The notes below the pieces were generated by a model that was given only the letters and a program-made list of their open reading frames with translations, was not told the origin of the DNA and made no database searches. The position numbers were made by a program, and so were the translations under genes. A DNA stretch of 64,000 nt. Origin: Flavobacteriaceae bacterium (GTDB taxonomy: Bacteria; Bacteroidota; Bacteroidia; Flavobacteriales; Flavobacteriaceae). Location of the stretch: NCBI GenBank assembly GCA_947483075.1, contig CANKLE010000004.1, positions 62,001 through 126,000 on the forward strand, written 5' to 3'. Below, one piece after another: positions 41,838 through 51,541 of this stretch (position 1 is the first letter of the stretch; each line of letters opens with the position of its first letter).

Positions 41838-41867
41838 TCATCGATATTGTTAGTATTTAATCGATGA
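41838..41867. promoter_or_regulatory. Inverted repeat TCATCGAT-N14-ATCGATGA upstream of the giant T9SS gene
   Basis: A perfect 8-bp inverted repeat (41838-41845 with 41860-41867) ending 5 nt before the -33 TTG of the promoter. The position fits an activator site. The regulator is unknown. Confidence 0.5.
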
Positions 41868-41872
41868 TTTTC

Positions 41873-41903
41873 TTGTGGTGTTCTAATTTAAAATATAGTT
41901 TTG
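41873..41903 (+). promoter_or_regulatory. Promoter of the giant T9SS gene (TTG-N20-TAGTTTTG)
   Basis: TTG at 41873-41875 and TAGTTTTG at 41896-41903, 20 nt apart. The ATG at 41955 is 51 nt downstream. The box overlaps the TTG-started ORF extension and supports the ATG start. Confidence 0.65.
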
Positions 41904-41954
41904 AAACGTCTAAAACAACTCACTTATTTGTTCATTCATAAAAGCATCTCGATT

Positions 41955-44900
41955 ATGAAAAAAATTACTCTACACAAAACCACGCATCTCTTTGCCTTGC
42001 TCGGTCTATTGCTCTCCACAATAGCCTGGCCGCAATCGCAACGTTTTACCACCAACGGCAGCTTTACCGTACCGGCTGGTATAACCTCAATCACGGTTGA
42101 AGTATGGGGAGCTGGCGGAAAAGGCAGCACACTTACCACCAACACAGGAGGTGGCGGAGGCGGAGGCGGAGCGTATGCCAAAAAAACGATTGCAACCACA
42201 CCCGGTACAACCTACACGGTAACCGTAGGAGCGGGCGCCACTACTACTGCCGCAGGCGGAGATTCTTGGTTTGCAACTACAGCAACGGTATTGGCCAAAG
42301 GCGGCAACAGTGCAGCCGACAATAGCAATGTTGGAGCCAACGGTGGTGCAGGAGCACCTACTAGCATTGGCGATGTAGGCTTTGTGTTTGCTGGCGGAAA
42401 AGGAGCCAATGGCGTAGCAGGAAGCTACGGCGGCGGCGGCGGATCATCGGCTGGAAATTCTGCTGGAACCCCAGCAACGTCTGCAACTGGAGCCACTGCA
42501 CCAAGCAACGGAGGAAACGGAGGAAACGGACGAAGCACTACACAAGGAAACGGATCTATCGCCACAGTATTATTGGGCGGAGGCGGAGGCGGTGCTTTGC
42601 GTACTTCTTCGGGCTCACGAATTGGTGGTTCTGGAGTAGCAGGCCAAGTACTGGTAAGCTGGTCGGCACCAGAAATTAATTTGGTAGGAAACACCAACAA
42701 CATTCTAGACGGAGACACTACTCCTAGCACCGTAGATTTTACCGATTTTAGTACCGTAGCAGCTACCCGAACTTATACCATTCAAAATACCGGAACGATC
42801 GATTTACTCATTAGCTCAGTAACCCTTACAGGAATAAACGCCGCCGAATTTTCTATTTTGAGTGCGCCTGCCAGTAACATAGCTGCTGGAAGTTCCTCTA
42901 CAGTAGTAGTGCAATTTAATCCGGCTTCGATTGGAGTAAAAACGGCTATACTCAACATATTCTCGAACGACGCCGACGAAAGCACTTATGATGTTGCCCT
43001 ACAAGCAACCGGAGTAGCAGCCAACATGAGCGTGAAAGGAAACAGCAACGTGATTGCCGATGGCGACCTCATTCCTATAAACATAGACTGGACCGATTTT
43101 GGAGCAACCAATATATTCTCTCCTATTTCGAGAACCTATACGATTTCTAACTTAGGAAATTTTAACTTAAACCTTACCGGCTCGCCCATTGTGAGCATCA
43201 GCGGAACAGATTTTACCATCAGCAGTCAACCCTCAACTACCCTAGTGGCAGGATTGGGGACTACCTCATTTACAGTTACGTTCAATCCAACAACTGTGGG
43301 CACAAAAACAGCCGACATTTCTATCGCCAACAACGACGCAGCTGCCGGAAAAAACCCTTACAATTTTAGAATCACCGGAACGGGCATACAAGCTTTTCCT
43401 GATACCGATTTTGACGAAGTATTTGACAATGTCGATCTAGACGACGACAACGACGGCATTCCTGATAGCATCGAATTGAGTAATTCTGGGGTATACGGAT
43501 CTACCTATGCTACCCAGGTATATATGCTCAACGAAACTTTTGGCACCGGAACAACACGTGCCCGAATCAATGTAGATGTACCTACTGCAACAACGACCAA
43601 TTGCTACGAAGACGGAACCACAGCGATGGCTGCCGACGAATGCGATACCGTGGCCGACTTAAATGACGGTCAATACACCATCTGCAATACGGCGCAAATT
43701 GCCTCTTGGGCTGCCACACACTGGCATATGGGTCCTGATCATACGCCTGGAGACACCAACGGAAGAATGGCCTTGTTTAATGCCACCAACAACATTACCG
43801 ACGAATTTTACCGCACCGCGATTCAGGGCGTAATCATGAATGTTCCCCTCACCTATAGTTTTTGGATCTTAAATTTAGACCGCACCAACGCACCTGGTAT
43901 TGCCACTCGAAATCGTCCCAACATTACGGTTGAGTTTCGAGACATGAGCAACAACCTCATCAGCACCATTGCTACCGATGACATTGCGCCTACTACCGCG
44001 ACCAACTTAGCGGGAGATTGGTACCAATTTTCGGCTACTTTTACGCCGCTCACTTCTGGGTTTACCATTGTGTTCAAAAACAACCAACCCGGTGGAGCCG
44101 GAAATGACTTGGCCCTTGACGACATTCAAATTGTGCAAACGCTGCCCGATTTTGACCAAGATGGCGTGGCCGATGTCTACGATTTAGATTCAGACAACGA
44201 CGGTCTTGGCGATATCATCGAAGACCGTTGGCAAAATTACACCGATGGTTATGACACCATGGACATAGCCTCAGGCACTTGGGTTGATGCCAACAACAAC
44301 GGTTGGTTGGATGCCGCCGAAGCCTATTATACCGAAAACCTTCCCAAAGATTTTGACGGTGATTTGGTTCCCAATTATGTAGATCTAGATTCAGATAATG
44401 ATGCCTTGTTTGATGTAGACGAAGCAGGTCTTTATAATGGAGACGGCGACGTGAACTGTGATGGCGAAGGCGATGGACTAGACAGCGACAACGACGGAAT
44501 TTTGAATGCATTTGATCAATTAGATGGTTTTGCCAATACAGGGAAAGCCTTGCCAGACAATACTTCGGTAACGGGCGAGCCCAACTTTATCAATGTACAA
44601 TCTAATGGCGTAAGCACCGATATTTCAGCCACTTTATTTGCCAATTTAGACGGCAACGGCGACGGAATTATCAGCGGGACTGATGCCGACAAAGACGGAA
44701 TTGTAGACAGCTTTGACTCTAATACTGCATTTTTTGGTTCACCGCGTGATTTAGACCGCAAATTATTCCTTGATTTTGACGGACGCAACGATTACGGTCA
44801 GGCTAGTGGAGTTTTGAGCGGATTGGGATCGGCCTCGATCATGGCTTGGATCGATTTGCACAACAGCTTTGCTACAGACGGCGTAGTGGTGGGACAAGAC

Positions 44901-47243
44901 AAGTTTTTTATTCAGATTACAAGTGCCAAAAAACTAGCCGTAATTGCAAACGGCTATACCTTATCATACAATGTACCGCTCAACACGGCACAATGGTACC
45001 ACGTAGCTGCCGTATTCGGAAATGGGCAACTGCAGTTGTTCCTAAACGGGCAACTCGTCAATTCAACCTCCTTATCGGGTAGCATTGCCACCGATGTAAC
45101 GCCTTTAACCTTGGGAAAAAGTCCTTCGGCCATGGCCCGTTTCTTTAACGGAAAAATAGACGAGGTGCGCGTATTCAAAACAGCCCTTTCTGTAACGCAA
45201 TTGCAACGCATGGTGTACCAAGAAATCAAAGATTTTGGCGGACAAGTGCGAGGAGAAATTGTGCCCAAAGACATTGAAGTATTGCCTTTTGCTAATCTAT
45301 TGCGCTATTACCGCATGGATGTGTACAAAAATGACATCATCGATGACTTAACAACTCCTGCAACAGATTTAGGTACAGGGATGCAAATCTTTAATAATAA
45401 AGTGATTGCTGTTCAACAAGCTCCGCTGCCTTTTGTAACCCTCCAAGCTGGAGATTTTGCCGGAGCGGTAAACGACACAGCCAATGACGTACGCGGATTG
45501 GATATTGACGAACAAGATTGGTCTATCGTTCAAGTAAAACACAACATCACAGCTACGGCAAATAATGTTGACCTAGGCATGATCGTTGACCCAGGCGTAC
45601 AAATCGTAATGAACAACGACAGTAAAATTCAAAACGATTGGTACTTAAAATTAGACGGTTCAATAGATTTGCAAGGAAAATCACAATTGGTTCAATCGGC
45701 CAAAAGTGAGTTGGATGTAACCAGTGCGGGAACCATACAACGCGACCAAGCCGGACAATCCAATGGGTTCAACTACAATTACTGGTCTTCGCCAGTGGGT
45801 GTGAGCAATACTTCTAGCAACAACAACGACTACAGCATTTCAGCTGTGATGCGCGACGGAACAGATACAGCCAATCCACAAATTTTAAATTGGACTTCGG
45901 GCTTAAATGGCTCACCAACTAGCCCGATTACCTTGAGCTCCTATTGGATTTTTAGATTCCAAAACGTAACCCCTTTGTACGCCAACTGGCAAGCTGTAGG
46001 TCCTACAGGCAACTTATCAGCCGGACAAGGATTTACGCTAAAAGGAAGCAATGCCGCAAGCAGCACGCAAAACTATACATTTGTTGGCAAACCCAATAAC
46101 GGTACAATTACAAGCCCGATTGCAGGAGGCAACCTCAACTTGAGCGGAAACCCCTACTCTTCTGCCGTCGACGCCGATTTGTTTATCTCACAAAACCTAG
46201 CTGCTACCACGGGAACTTTGTATTTCTGGGAACATTACACCACCAACATGACCCACAATTTGGCCCAATACCAAGGAGGTTATGCAACACGAAACCTTGT
46301 AGGTGGCGTTCCGCCTGTATCGCCAGCCGGCATTAGCGGTTTGGGAACAAGCACACGAACTCCAGGCCGATTTATTCCGGTTGGTCAAGGATTCTTCGTG
46401 AGTGCCAATGCTACCGGAGGAAACATTGAATTCAACAACAGCCAACGGGCCTTTGTAAAAGAAGACAGCGCTGGTTCTAATCCGATATTTCGTCAAAACA
46501 GCCCGGCCGCAGTGGTTGCCAACAGCACCAATGCCGAAGACACTTACGCCAGTACTGCTTTTGAAAAAATTAGATTGGGATTCAATTCGAATAATAATTT
46601 CCACCGCGAATTACTAATCGGATTCATGAACGAAAACGCCAGCTCGGCCATTGATGCGGGCTATGATGCGGTTTGCATGGACAACTTGCCAAACGACATG
46701 TATTTTGTGAACGAAGGTGTCAAATTGGTTATCAATGGCGAAGGCTATTTTGATGAGCACGCCTCCTATCCGTTGAGCATCAAAACCAACAGCGAAGGAC
46801 CCGTGAGCATTGTATTAGACGGCACCGAAAATTTCAATCCCGATCAATCCATTTACATTTATGATGCCGCCGATGCAACCTACCACGATTTGCGTTACGA
46901 TACGCTAGCGGTGACTTTAGCAGCAGGCGAAACCAACGATCGTTTCTCCTTGCGTTTCAACAAAGGTGGGGCATTAGCAGTAGGAAGTGTAGATTCAGTT
47001 GCTTTGGTTGGCGTGAGCTACTCGGCTGCAACAAATGCAATTCGCATCAACAATGCAACAGCGGCTACACAAATAGAAGAAGTAACCTTATACAGTATAG
47101 TAGGGCAAGCGGTAGCCAATTGGAAAGTGAATTCAAATCAGGCAACAATCGAATTAGCAGTTCCACAATTGAGCGCCGGAACCTACATTGTGCGCACCAA
47201 AACCAGTGAAGGTGTAAGCAGTAAAAAAATACTTATTCCTTAA
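41955..47243 (+). CDS. Giant multidomain T9SS-secreted cell-surface protein (LamG, choice-of-anchor D)
   Basis: A 1762-residue secreted protein. After a signal peptide (ending near WPQS) come, in order: a glycine-rich region (about 48-228, VEVWGAGGKG then GGGGGGGAY) and two choice-of-anchor D/ASH-like domains (about 240-352 and 355-478, RTYTIQNTG and FNPTTVGTKTADISI). Calcium-binding TSP3-like stretches follow (DLDDDNDGIPDS; also 732-922), around a jellyroll-like segment (about 520-730). Then a LamG/concanavalin domain (about 935-1082, WYHVAAVFGNGQLQLFLNGQ), a beta-rich region, and a type A sorting domain (about 1680-1762, LSAGTYIVRTKTSEG). Likely an adhesin or matrix protein; the ligand is unknown. 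Confidence 0.88.
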   Translation: MKKITLHKTTHLFALLGLLLSTIAWPQSQRFTTNGSFTVPAGITSITVEVWGAGGKGSTLTTNTGGGGGGGGAYAKKTIATTPGTTYTVTVGAGATTTAAGGDSWFATTATVLAKGGNSAADNSNVGANGGAGAPTSIGDVGFVFAGGKGANGVAGSYGGGGGSSAGNSAGTPATSATGATAPSNGGNGGNGRSTTQGNGSIATVLLGGGGGGALRTSSGSRIGGSGVAGQVLVSWSAPEINLVGNTNNILDGDTTPSTVDFTDFSTVAATRTYTIQNTGTIDLLISSVTLTGINAAEFSILSAPASNIAAGSSSTVVVQFNPASIGVKTAILNIFSNDADESTYDVALQATGVAANMSVKGNSNVIADGDLIPINIDWTDFGATNIFSPISRTYTISNLGNFNLNLTGSPIVSISGTDFTISSQPSTTLVAGLGTTSFTVTFNPTTVGTKTADISIANNDAAAGKNPYNFRITGTGIQAFPDTDFDEVFDNVDLDDDNDGIPDSIELSNSGVYGSTYATQVYMLNETFGTGTTRARINVDVPTATTTNCYEDGTTAMAADECDTVADLNDGQYTICNTAQIASWAATHWHMGPDHTPGDTNGRMALFNATNNITDEFYRTAIQGVIMNVPLTYSFWILNLDRTNAPGIATRNRPNITVEFRDMSNNLISTIATDDIAPTTATNLAGDWYQFSATFTPLTSGFTIVFKNNQPGGAGNDLALDDIQIVQTLPDFDQDGVADVYDLDSDNDGLGDIIEDRWQNYTDGYDTMDIASGTWVDANNNGWLDAAEAYYTENLPKDFDGDLVPNYVDLDSDNDALFDVDEAGLYNGDGDVNCDGEGDGLDSDNDGILNAFDQLDGFANTGKALPDNTSVTGEPNFINVQSNGVSTDISATLFANLDGNGDGIISGTDADKDGIVDSFDSNTAFFGSPRDLDRKLFLDFDGRNDYGQASGVLSGLGSASIMAWIDLHNSFATDGVVVGQDKFFIQITSAKKLAVIANGYTLSYNVPLNTAQWYHVAAVFGNGQLQLFLNGQLVNSTSLSGSIATDVTPLTLGKSPSAMARFFNGKIDEVRVFKTALSVTQLQRMVYQEIKDFGGQVRGEIVPKDIEVLPFANLLRYYRMDVYKNDIIDDLTTPATDLGTGMQIFNNKVIAVQQAPLPFVTLQAGDFAGAVNDTANDVRGLDIDEQDWSIVQVKHNITATANNVDLGMIVDPGVQIVMNNDSKIQNDWYLKLDGSIDLQGKSQLVQSAKSELDVTSAGTIQRDQAGQSNGFNYNYWSSPVGVSNTSSNNNDYSISAVMRDGTDTANPQILNWTSGLNGSPTSPITLSSYWIFRFQNVTPLYANWQAVGPTGNLSAGQGFTLKGSNAASSTQNYTFVGKPNNGTITSPIAGGNLNLSGNPYSSAVDADLFISQNLAATTGTLYFWEHYTTNMTHNLAQYQGGYATRNLVGGVPPVSPAGISGLGTSTRTPGRFIPVGQGFFVSANATGGNIEFNNSQRAFVKEDSAGSNPIFRQNSPAAVVANSTNAEDTYASTAFEKIRLGFNSNNNFHRELLIGFMNENASSAIDAGYDAVCMDNLPNDMYFVNEGVKLVINGEGYFDEHASYPLSIKTNSEGPVSIVLDGTENFNPDQSIYIYDAADATYHDLRYDTLAVTLAAGETNDRFSLRFNKGGALAVGSVDSVALVGVSYSAATNAIRINNATAATQIEEVTLYSIVGQAVANWKVNSNQATIELAVPQLSAGTYIVRTKTSEGVSSKKILIP

Positions 47244-47267
47244 GTAAATAACCCCCAAATGAACGAA

Positions 47268-47297
47268 AAAAGCTTCCCTAAAAAGGAAGCTTTTTTT
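47268..47297. terminator. Bidirectional terminator between the giant T9SS gene and hisS
   Basis: Stem AAGCTTCC/GGAAGCTT (47270-47277 with 47285-47292) with A-rich and T-rich flanks, placed between convergent stops. Confidence 0.88.
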
Positions 47298-47316
47298 ATA
47301 TCCGCTCTGTTTAATA

Positions 47317-48690
47317 TTAGTTTGCTAACAGCACAATCAATTGGTCTAAAGTAAGGACTTCTTGGGTGCCTGCCGCTAAATTTTTTAAGGCATAGGTGCC
47401 GTTTTGCATCTCGTCTGAACCGGCAATAACCACATACGGGATTTCGCGTTTATCGGCATGAGCAAATTGCTTGCCCATCTTTACTGCATCAGGATACAAT
47501 TCTACAGCAATATTCTTGTCGCGCAATTGTTTAATGGCCTGCAAGGCATATAAGGCTTCGGCTGGACCATAATTTACAAACAAGGCTTTGCAGCTCGTCG
47601 CTAGCGATTCAGGAAATAAATTCAATTCTTCGAGCACCAAATAAATGCGATCCAAGCCAAAGGAAATCCCAACTCCGCTCACGTTTGGCAATCCAAAAAT
47701 TCCGGTTAGATCGTCGTAACGTCCACCGCCTCCTATTGATCCCATAGCGACTTGCTTGGGCGCCGCTACTTCAAAAATAGCACCGGTATAGTAATTTAAT
47801 CCGCGGGCTAAGGTCACATCGAGCTCTAATTGAGCCGTTTGCAAACCTAGCGTTTCAATTGCTGAACCAATGGTTTCTAATTCGGCAATTCCTTGAAGTC
47901 CTTCGGCAGAATCTGCCAATAACACCTTAAGTTGTGCGAGTTTTTCGGACCAAGTTCCGGCAAAATGAAACAAGGGTGACACTTTATCAATTGCCGCTTG
48001 GCTTAGGCCTTTTTCGCGCATTTCTTGTTGCACACCGGCCTCACCTATTTTGTCTAATTTGTCTAAAGCCACCGTAAAATCGATGAGTTTATCGGCAGCG
48101 CCAATTGCCTCGGCCAGCCCAGACAATATTTTTCGGTTGTTGATTTTTATGGTGGTTCCAACTAATCCCAAGGCAGTAAATACTGCATCATACAATTGAA
48201 TAAACTCTACTTCTTGCCACAACGATTGCGAACCTACTACATCGGCATCACATTGGTAAAACTCTCGGTAGCGGCCTTTTTGCGGACGATCGGCACGCCA
48301 CACGGGTTGAATTTGGTAGCGTTTGAACGGGAATTCCAATTCGTTTTGGTGTTGCACTACATAGCGCGCAAAAGGAACGGTCAAATCATAGCGCAGGGCC
48401 TTTTCTGAGATTTTAGAGCCCAATTGTTTGGCCGTTGTATTGGCCAATTCATCGGGAGAAATTTTGTCTAAAAAATCGCCCGAGTTCAAGATTTTAAAAA
48501 TTAACCGATCGCCTTCTTCACCGTATTTGCCCATGAGCGTCTCCGAATTTTCAAACGAAGGGGTTTCGATGGGTTGAAAACCAAATTTTTCAAAATTGCG
48601 TTGAATAACCCCCATGATGTGACGACGTTTGAGGACTTCAAGCGGTGAAAAATCGCGGGTGCCTTTTGGAACACTTGGTTTTGCTGCCAT
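47317..48690 (-). CDS. hisS: Histidyl-tRNA synthetase
   Basis: A class II aminoacyl-tRNA synthetase of 457 residues. It has [18 protein letters not shown] at the start and motif 2 [27 protein letters not shown]. The His-specific [12 protein letters not shown] follows, then [13 protein letters not shown], and motif 3 [14 protein letters not shown]. The anticodon-binding domain covers about residues 355-457 ([23 protein letters not shown]). Length and motifs are standard. It is monocistronic with a bidirectional terminator downstream. Confidence 0.97.
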   Translation of the reverse strand: MAAKPSVPKGTRDFSPLEVLKRRHIMGVIQRNFEKFGFQPIETPSFENSETLMGKYGEEGDRLIFKILNSGDFLDKISPDELANTTAKQLGSKISEKALRYDLTVPFARYVVQHQNELEFPFKRYQIQPVWRADRPQKGRYREFYQCDADVVGSQSLWQEVEFIQLYDAVFTALGLVGTTIKINNRKILSGLAEAIGAADKLIDFTVALDKLDKIGEAGVQQEMREKGLSQAAIDKVSPLFHFAGTWSEKLAQLKVLLADSAEGLQGIAELETIGSAIETLGLQTAQLELDVTLARGLNYYTGAIFEVAAPKQVAMGSIGGGGRYDDLTGIFGLPNVSGVGISFGLDRIYLVLEELNLFPESLATSCKALFVNYGPAEALYALQAIKQLRDKNIAVELYPDAVKMGKQFAHADKREIPYVVIAGSDEMQNGTYALKNLAAGTQEVLTLDQLIVLLAN

Positions 48691-48807
48691 ATTGCTGGTA
48701 TAGATGGGAAATAAATCTGAGTTGCAAATATCTTATTTTTATGCTAAATACACACCCTATCGGTCAAACTTGTTTCAATTATTGTAAATTCGTGCCAAAT
48801 TAGCAGC

Positions 48808-50049
48808 ATGTTCAAACTACTCCGCGAAAACATTCGCATTGCCTTGGGTTCCATTAAAACTCAATTGCTGCGCACCATTCTTACGGTGCTCATCATTGCT
48901 ATTGGAATTACGGCTTTGGTATGCATCCTCACGGTAGTGGCAGCCTTAGAAAATACGGTTTCGACTGATTTTGCCTCGATGGGCGCCAATACGTTCAACA
49001 TCAACCAATATCCTTTTGAGATGCAACGCCACGGGGGCGGCGAACGCGAAGTCATCAACCCCATTATTTCCTACCCAGAAGCGGTTGGATTTAAAGAAAA
49101 ATACCAGTTTCCGCTCACCCAAACTTCCTTGTCATTTACCGCGGTATCGAATGCCGAAGTGAAATTTGAATCCAAAAAAACCGATCCCGAAATTTCGGTA
49201 TTGGGGGTCGATGAAAATTTTATGGTAAATTCTGGTCTTGAAACAACTGCTGGGCATAATTTCACCTCTTTTGACATCAAAAACAATACGGCTACTTGCA
49301 TCGTGGGCTCTGATTTTTTGAAAGATTTGCTCAAAGATGTAAATCCCATTGGGAAAACCATTTCTATTCGCGGAGCCAAATTCAAAGTGATTGGCGTACT
49401 CAAAGAAAAAGGATCCACCTTTGGCAACAGCCAAGATTTGCGCGTTTTACTTCCTATACAAGTTGCGCGCTCTTTATTTACAGCACCCAACATCAATTAT
49501 ACGTTGAGCGTTATGGTAAACAAAAAAGAGGTGCTCGATGCTGCCTTAGATCACGCCAACAGTGCCATGCGCCGCATACGTAAACTGAGTCCTATACAAG
49601 AAGACAATTTTGGGGTATCCCGCAGCGACGATTTGATCAATAAAATCTTGAACATCACCCAATATTTAGGAATTTCGGCCTGGGTAATAGGCATCATCAC
49701 CATCTTTGGTTCCTCGATAGCGTTGATGAATATCATGTTGGTTTCGGTTACCGAACGCACCAGAGAAATTGGCGTTCGCAAAGCCTTGGGCGCCAAAAAA
49801 AGCACCATTGCGGTTCAGTTTTTTATTGAAACAATCGTGATTGGACAGCTGGGAGGATTGTTGGGGATACTCATCGGAATTTCTGCCGGTTACGGCATCG
49901 CATCGCTACTTAGCTTTGCCTTTGTAATCCCTTGGTCGGCAATAACAGCCGCTTTTATCACCACCTTTATTGTTGCGGTGATTTCGGGTTCTTATCCCGC
50001 CATGAAGGCCGCGCAACTCGATCCGATTGAAGCCTTGCGCTACGAATAA
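48808..50049 (+). CDS. MacB/FtsX-type ABC transporter permease
   Basis: A 413-residue inner-membrane permease. It has one N-terminal helix (about 17-45), a large periplasmic MacB-like domain (about 45-275) and three C-terminal helices (FtsX domain, about 285-405) containing RTREIGVRKALGAKKSTI and the terminal SYPAMKAAQLDPIEALRYE, both family hallmarks. The partner ATPase is not adjacent and must be elsewhere. Likely substrates are lipoproteins, peptides or drugs; unknown. It abuts the prmC stop at 50049/50050. Confidence 0.9.
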   Translation: MFKLLRENIRIALGSIKTQLLRTILTVLIIAIGITALVCILTVVAALENTVSTDFASMGANTFNINQYPFEMQRHGGGEREVINPIISYPEAVGFKEKYQFPLTQTSLSFTAVSNAEVKFESKKTDPEISVLGVDENFMVNSGLETTAGHNFTSFDIKNNTATCIVGSDFLKDLLKDVNPIGKTISIRGAKFKVIGVLKEKGSTFGNSQDLRVLLPIQVARSLFTAPNINYTLSVMVNKKEVLDAALDHANSAMRRIRKLSPIQEDNFGVSRSDDLINKILNITQYLGISAWVIGIITIFGSSIALMNIMLVSVTERTREIGVRKALGAKKSTIAVQFFIETIVIGQLGGLLGILIGISAGYGIASLLSFAFVIPWSAITAAFITTFIVAVISGSYPAMKAAQLDPIEALRYE

Positions 50050-50922
50050 TTACCTACTGGCGCATATCATGCGATGGTTCCCGTACAAGTCTTTTTTGAG
50101 TTCTACTTGAGTAAAGCCAATTTGCTGAAATAACTGCGCGGTGGCTTCTCCCAAATATTGATTGATTTCTACAAATAAATTTCCATTAGGGGTTAAGGCT
50201 TTGAAGGCCAACTCCCCAATTTTTCGATAAAACAACAACGGATCCTCATCGGCTACAAACAAAGCCAAATGCGGTTCGTGTTTTAATACATTGGGTAGAA
50301 TTTCGTGTTTCTCTAATTCCCTTACATAGGGTGGATTGGACACGATTACATCATACAATTGGTCTAACACCTTTGTTTCCAAGATATTTTGATGAATAAA
50401 CTTGAGCTGTACGCCATTATGTTTGGCATTCAAACGGGCCGCTTCTAAAGCTGATGCTGACACATCCAAGGCAAAGACTTCCACGCCAGGTAGGTTTTTA
50501 GCCAAGGCGATTGCGATGCAACCACTGCCGGTGCCGATGTCTAGAAGACGTTGTCGGTTGTCGGTTGTTGGTTGTTGGTTGTTGGAAACCGAAAAACGTT
50601 CTATGACCCAAGCTACTAATTCTTCGGTCTCCGGACGCGGAATGAGCACCGCAGGATTAACTAGAAAAGGTAAATCATAAAAGGTAGTGCTCCCCAATAT
50701 ATATTGTATGGGTTCTTGGTTGAGAAGTCGAAGGCGAATAGTTTCCCACTCCTGCCATTGGGCCTCAGAAATTTTGTAAGCAGGAGCTAACGCCAAGTCA
50801 ATTCTTCTCAGTTGGTGAAGGTTTTCTAAAATCAAATAAAAAAAGGACTGTGCTTCTGCTTCGCCAACTAGAGGAAGCAAACTGGTTACAAATTGTGTTT
50901 TATATGGTTGAAGTAGCATCAT
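50050..50922 (-). CDS. prmC: Peptide chain release factor N5-glutamine methyltransferase (contains repeat insert)
   Basis: Methylates the GGQ glutamine of RF1/RF2. 290 residues: N-terminal helical domain about 1-85, then RPETEELVAWVIERF, SAM motif LLDIGTGSGCIAIALAK, and the catalytic VSNPPYVRE. Between WVIERF and LLDIG lies the extra stretch SVSNNQQPTTDNRQ, encoded by a five-unit heptanucleotide repeat that is absent from normal PrmC at this place. The start is one of two adjacent ATGs (50922 or 50919); the first overlaps the GNAT stop as ATGA, so the genes are coupled. Confidence 0.93.
   Translation of the reverse strand: MMLLQPYKTQFVTSLLPLVGEAEAQSFFYLILENLHQLRRIDLALAPAYKISEAQWQEWETIRLRLLNQEPIQYILGSTTFYDLPFLVNPAVLIPRPETEELVAWVIERFSVSNNQQPTTDNRQRLLDIGTGSGCIAIALAKNLPGVEVFALDVSASALEAARLNAKHNGVQLKFIHQNILETKVLDQLYDVIVSNPPYVRELEKHEILPNVLKHEPHLALFVADEDPLLFYRKIGELAFKALTPNGNLFVEINQYLGEATAQLFQQIGFTQVELKKDLYGNHRMICASR
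50551..50585. repeat. Heptanucleotide tandem repeat inside prmC, 5 units
   Basis: Two TTGTCGG units followed by three TTGTTGG units without gaps (plus strand). Seven is not a multiple of three, so gain or loss of one or two units would shift the prmC frame; changes by three units would not. Confidence 0.9.
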
Positions 50923-51404
50923 AACTTTTTAAGCATCCAAACCGGACAAGAGGTGTGACCGGTGTTTCCCATCGGGGCATCAATATAAGCAAAACCGGCA
51001 TTGGTATATAATTTTTGTGCAGCGAGCATATAGGGCATGGTCTCAATATAACAGTGTGTAAATCCCTGCGCTTGAGCAAATTCTAGACAGCTTTGCATCA
51101 AGGCACTGCCTATGCCTTTTCCTCTGGCTAGGGGTAAAAAATACATTTTCTGCAATTCACAAATCGTTTCGGCTTCGTTTTCCAATTGCTGAATACCTGC
51201 GCCACCTACTACCTCGCCATCCAGTTCAACCACAAAATAACACGCACGCGCAATGGCATAGGTTTGCTGCATATAATCCAACTGCGGATCGGCATAGGCT
51301 GTTCCTACTTTGGGTACGTTATGTTCTACCAAGACCGATCGGATTACGGCGGCAATGGTGGCATTATCTCTTAATTCTATAGGTCGTAAACGATAGGAAT
51401 ACAT
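50919..51404 (-). CDS. GNAT family N-acetyltransferase
   Basis: A 161-residue acetyltransferase using acetyl-CoA. The motif A loop LARGKGIGSALMQ is the pyrophosphate-binding site, followed by CYIETMPYMLAAQKLYTNAGF (motif B). The substrate is unknown. ATG 51404 (MYSYRLRPIELRD) is used; the track start is a TTG overlapping the -7 box. The stop overlaps the prmC start, so the two form an operon. Confidence 0.85.
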   Translation of the reverse strand: MYSYRLRPIELRDNATIAAVIRSVLVEHNVPKVGTAYADPQLDYMQQTYAIARACYFVVELDGEVVGGAGIQQLENEAETICELQKMYFLPLARGKGIGSALMQSCLEFAQAQGFTHCYIETMPYMLAAQKLYTNAGFAYIDAPMGNTGHTSCPVWMLKKL

Positions 51405-51428
51405 GAAATTTTGATAAAAAATACCCCG

Positions 51429-51436
51429 CAAATTTA
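51429..51436 (-). promoter_or_regulatory. Candidate -7 box (TAAATTTG) of the GNAT-prmC operon
   Basis: A reverse-strand TAAATTTG is a perfect TAnnTTTG match, 25 nt before the ATG at 51404. No good -33 TTG. Confidence 0.5.
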
Positions 51437-51541
51437 CTATAAAAAAAAGGGAACCCTACCATAAAACAATGGCCGAAAGTGGTGCTTTATTTTTACTGCC
51501 TTTGCACACTTTGAAATACAGAATATCCGTATTTTTACTCC

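Noticed and set aside
41936-42730. Proline-rich reverse ORFs opposite the giant T9SS gene
   Set aside because: They are antisense reading of glycine codons (GGC/GGA to GCC/TCC) in the glycine-rich domain.
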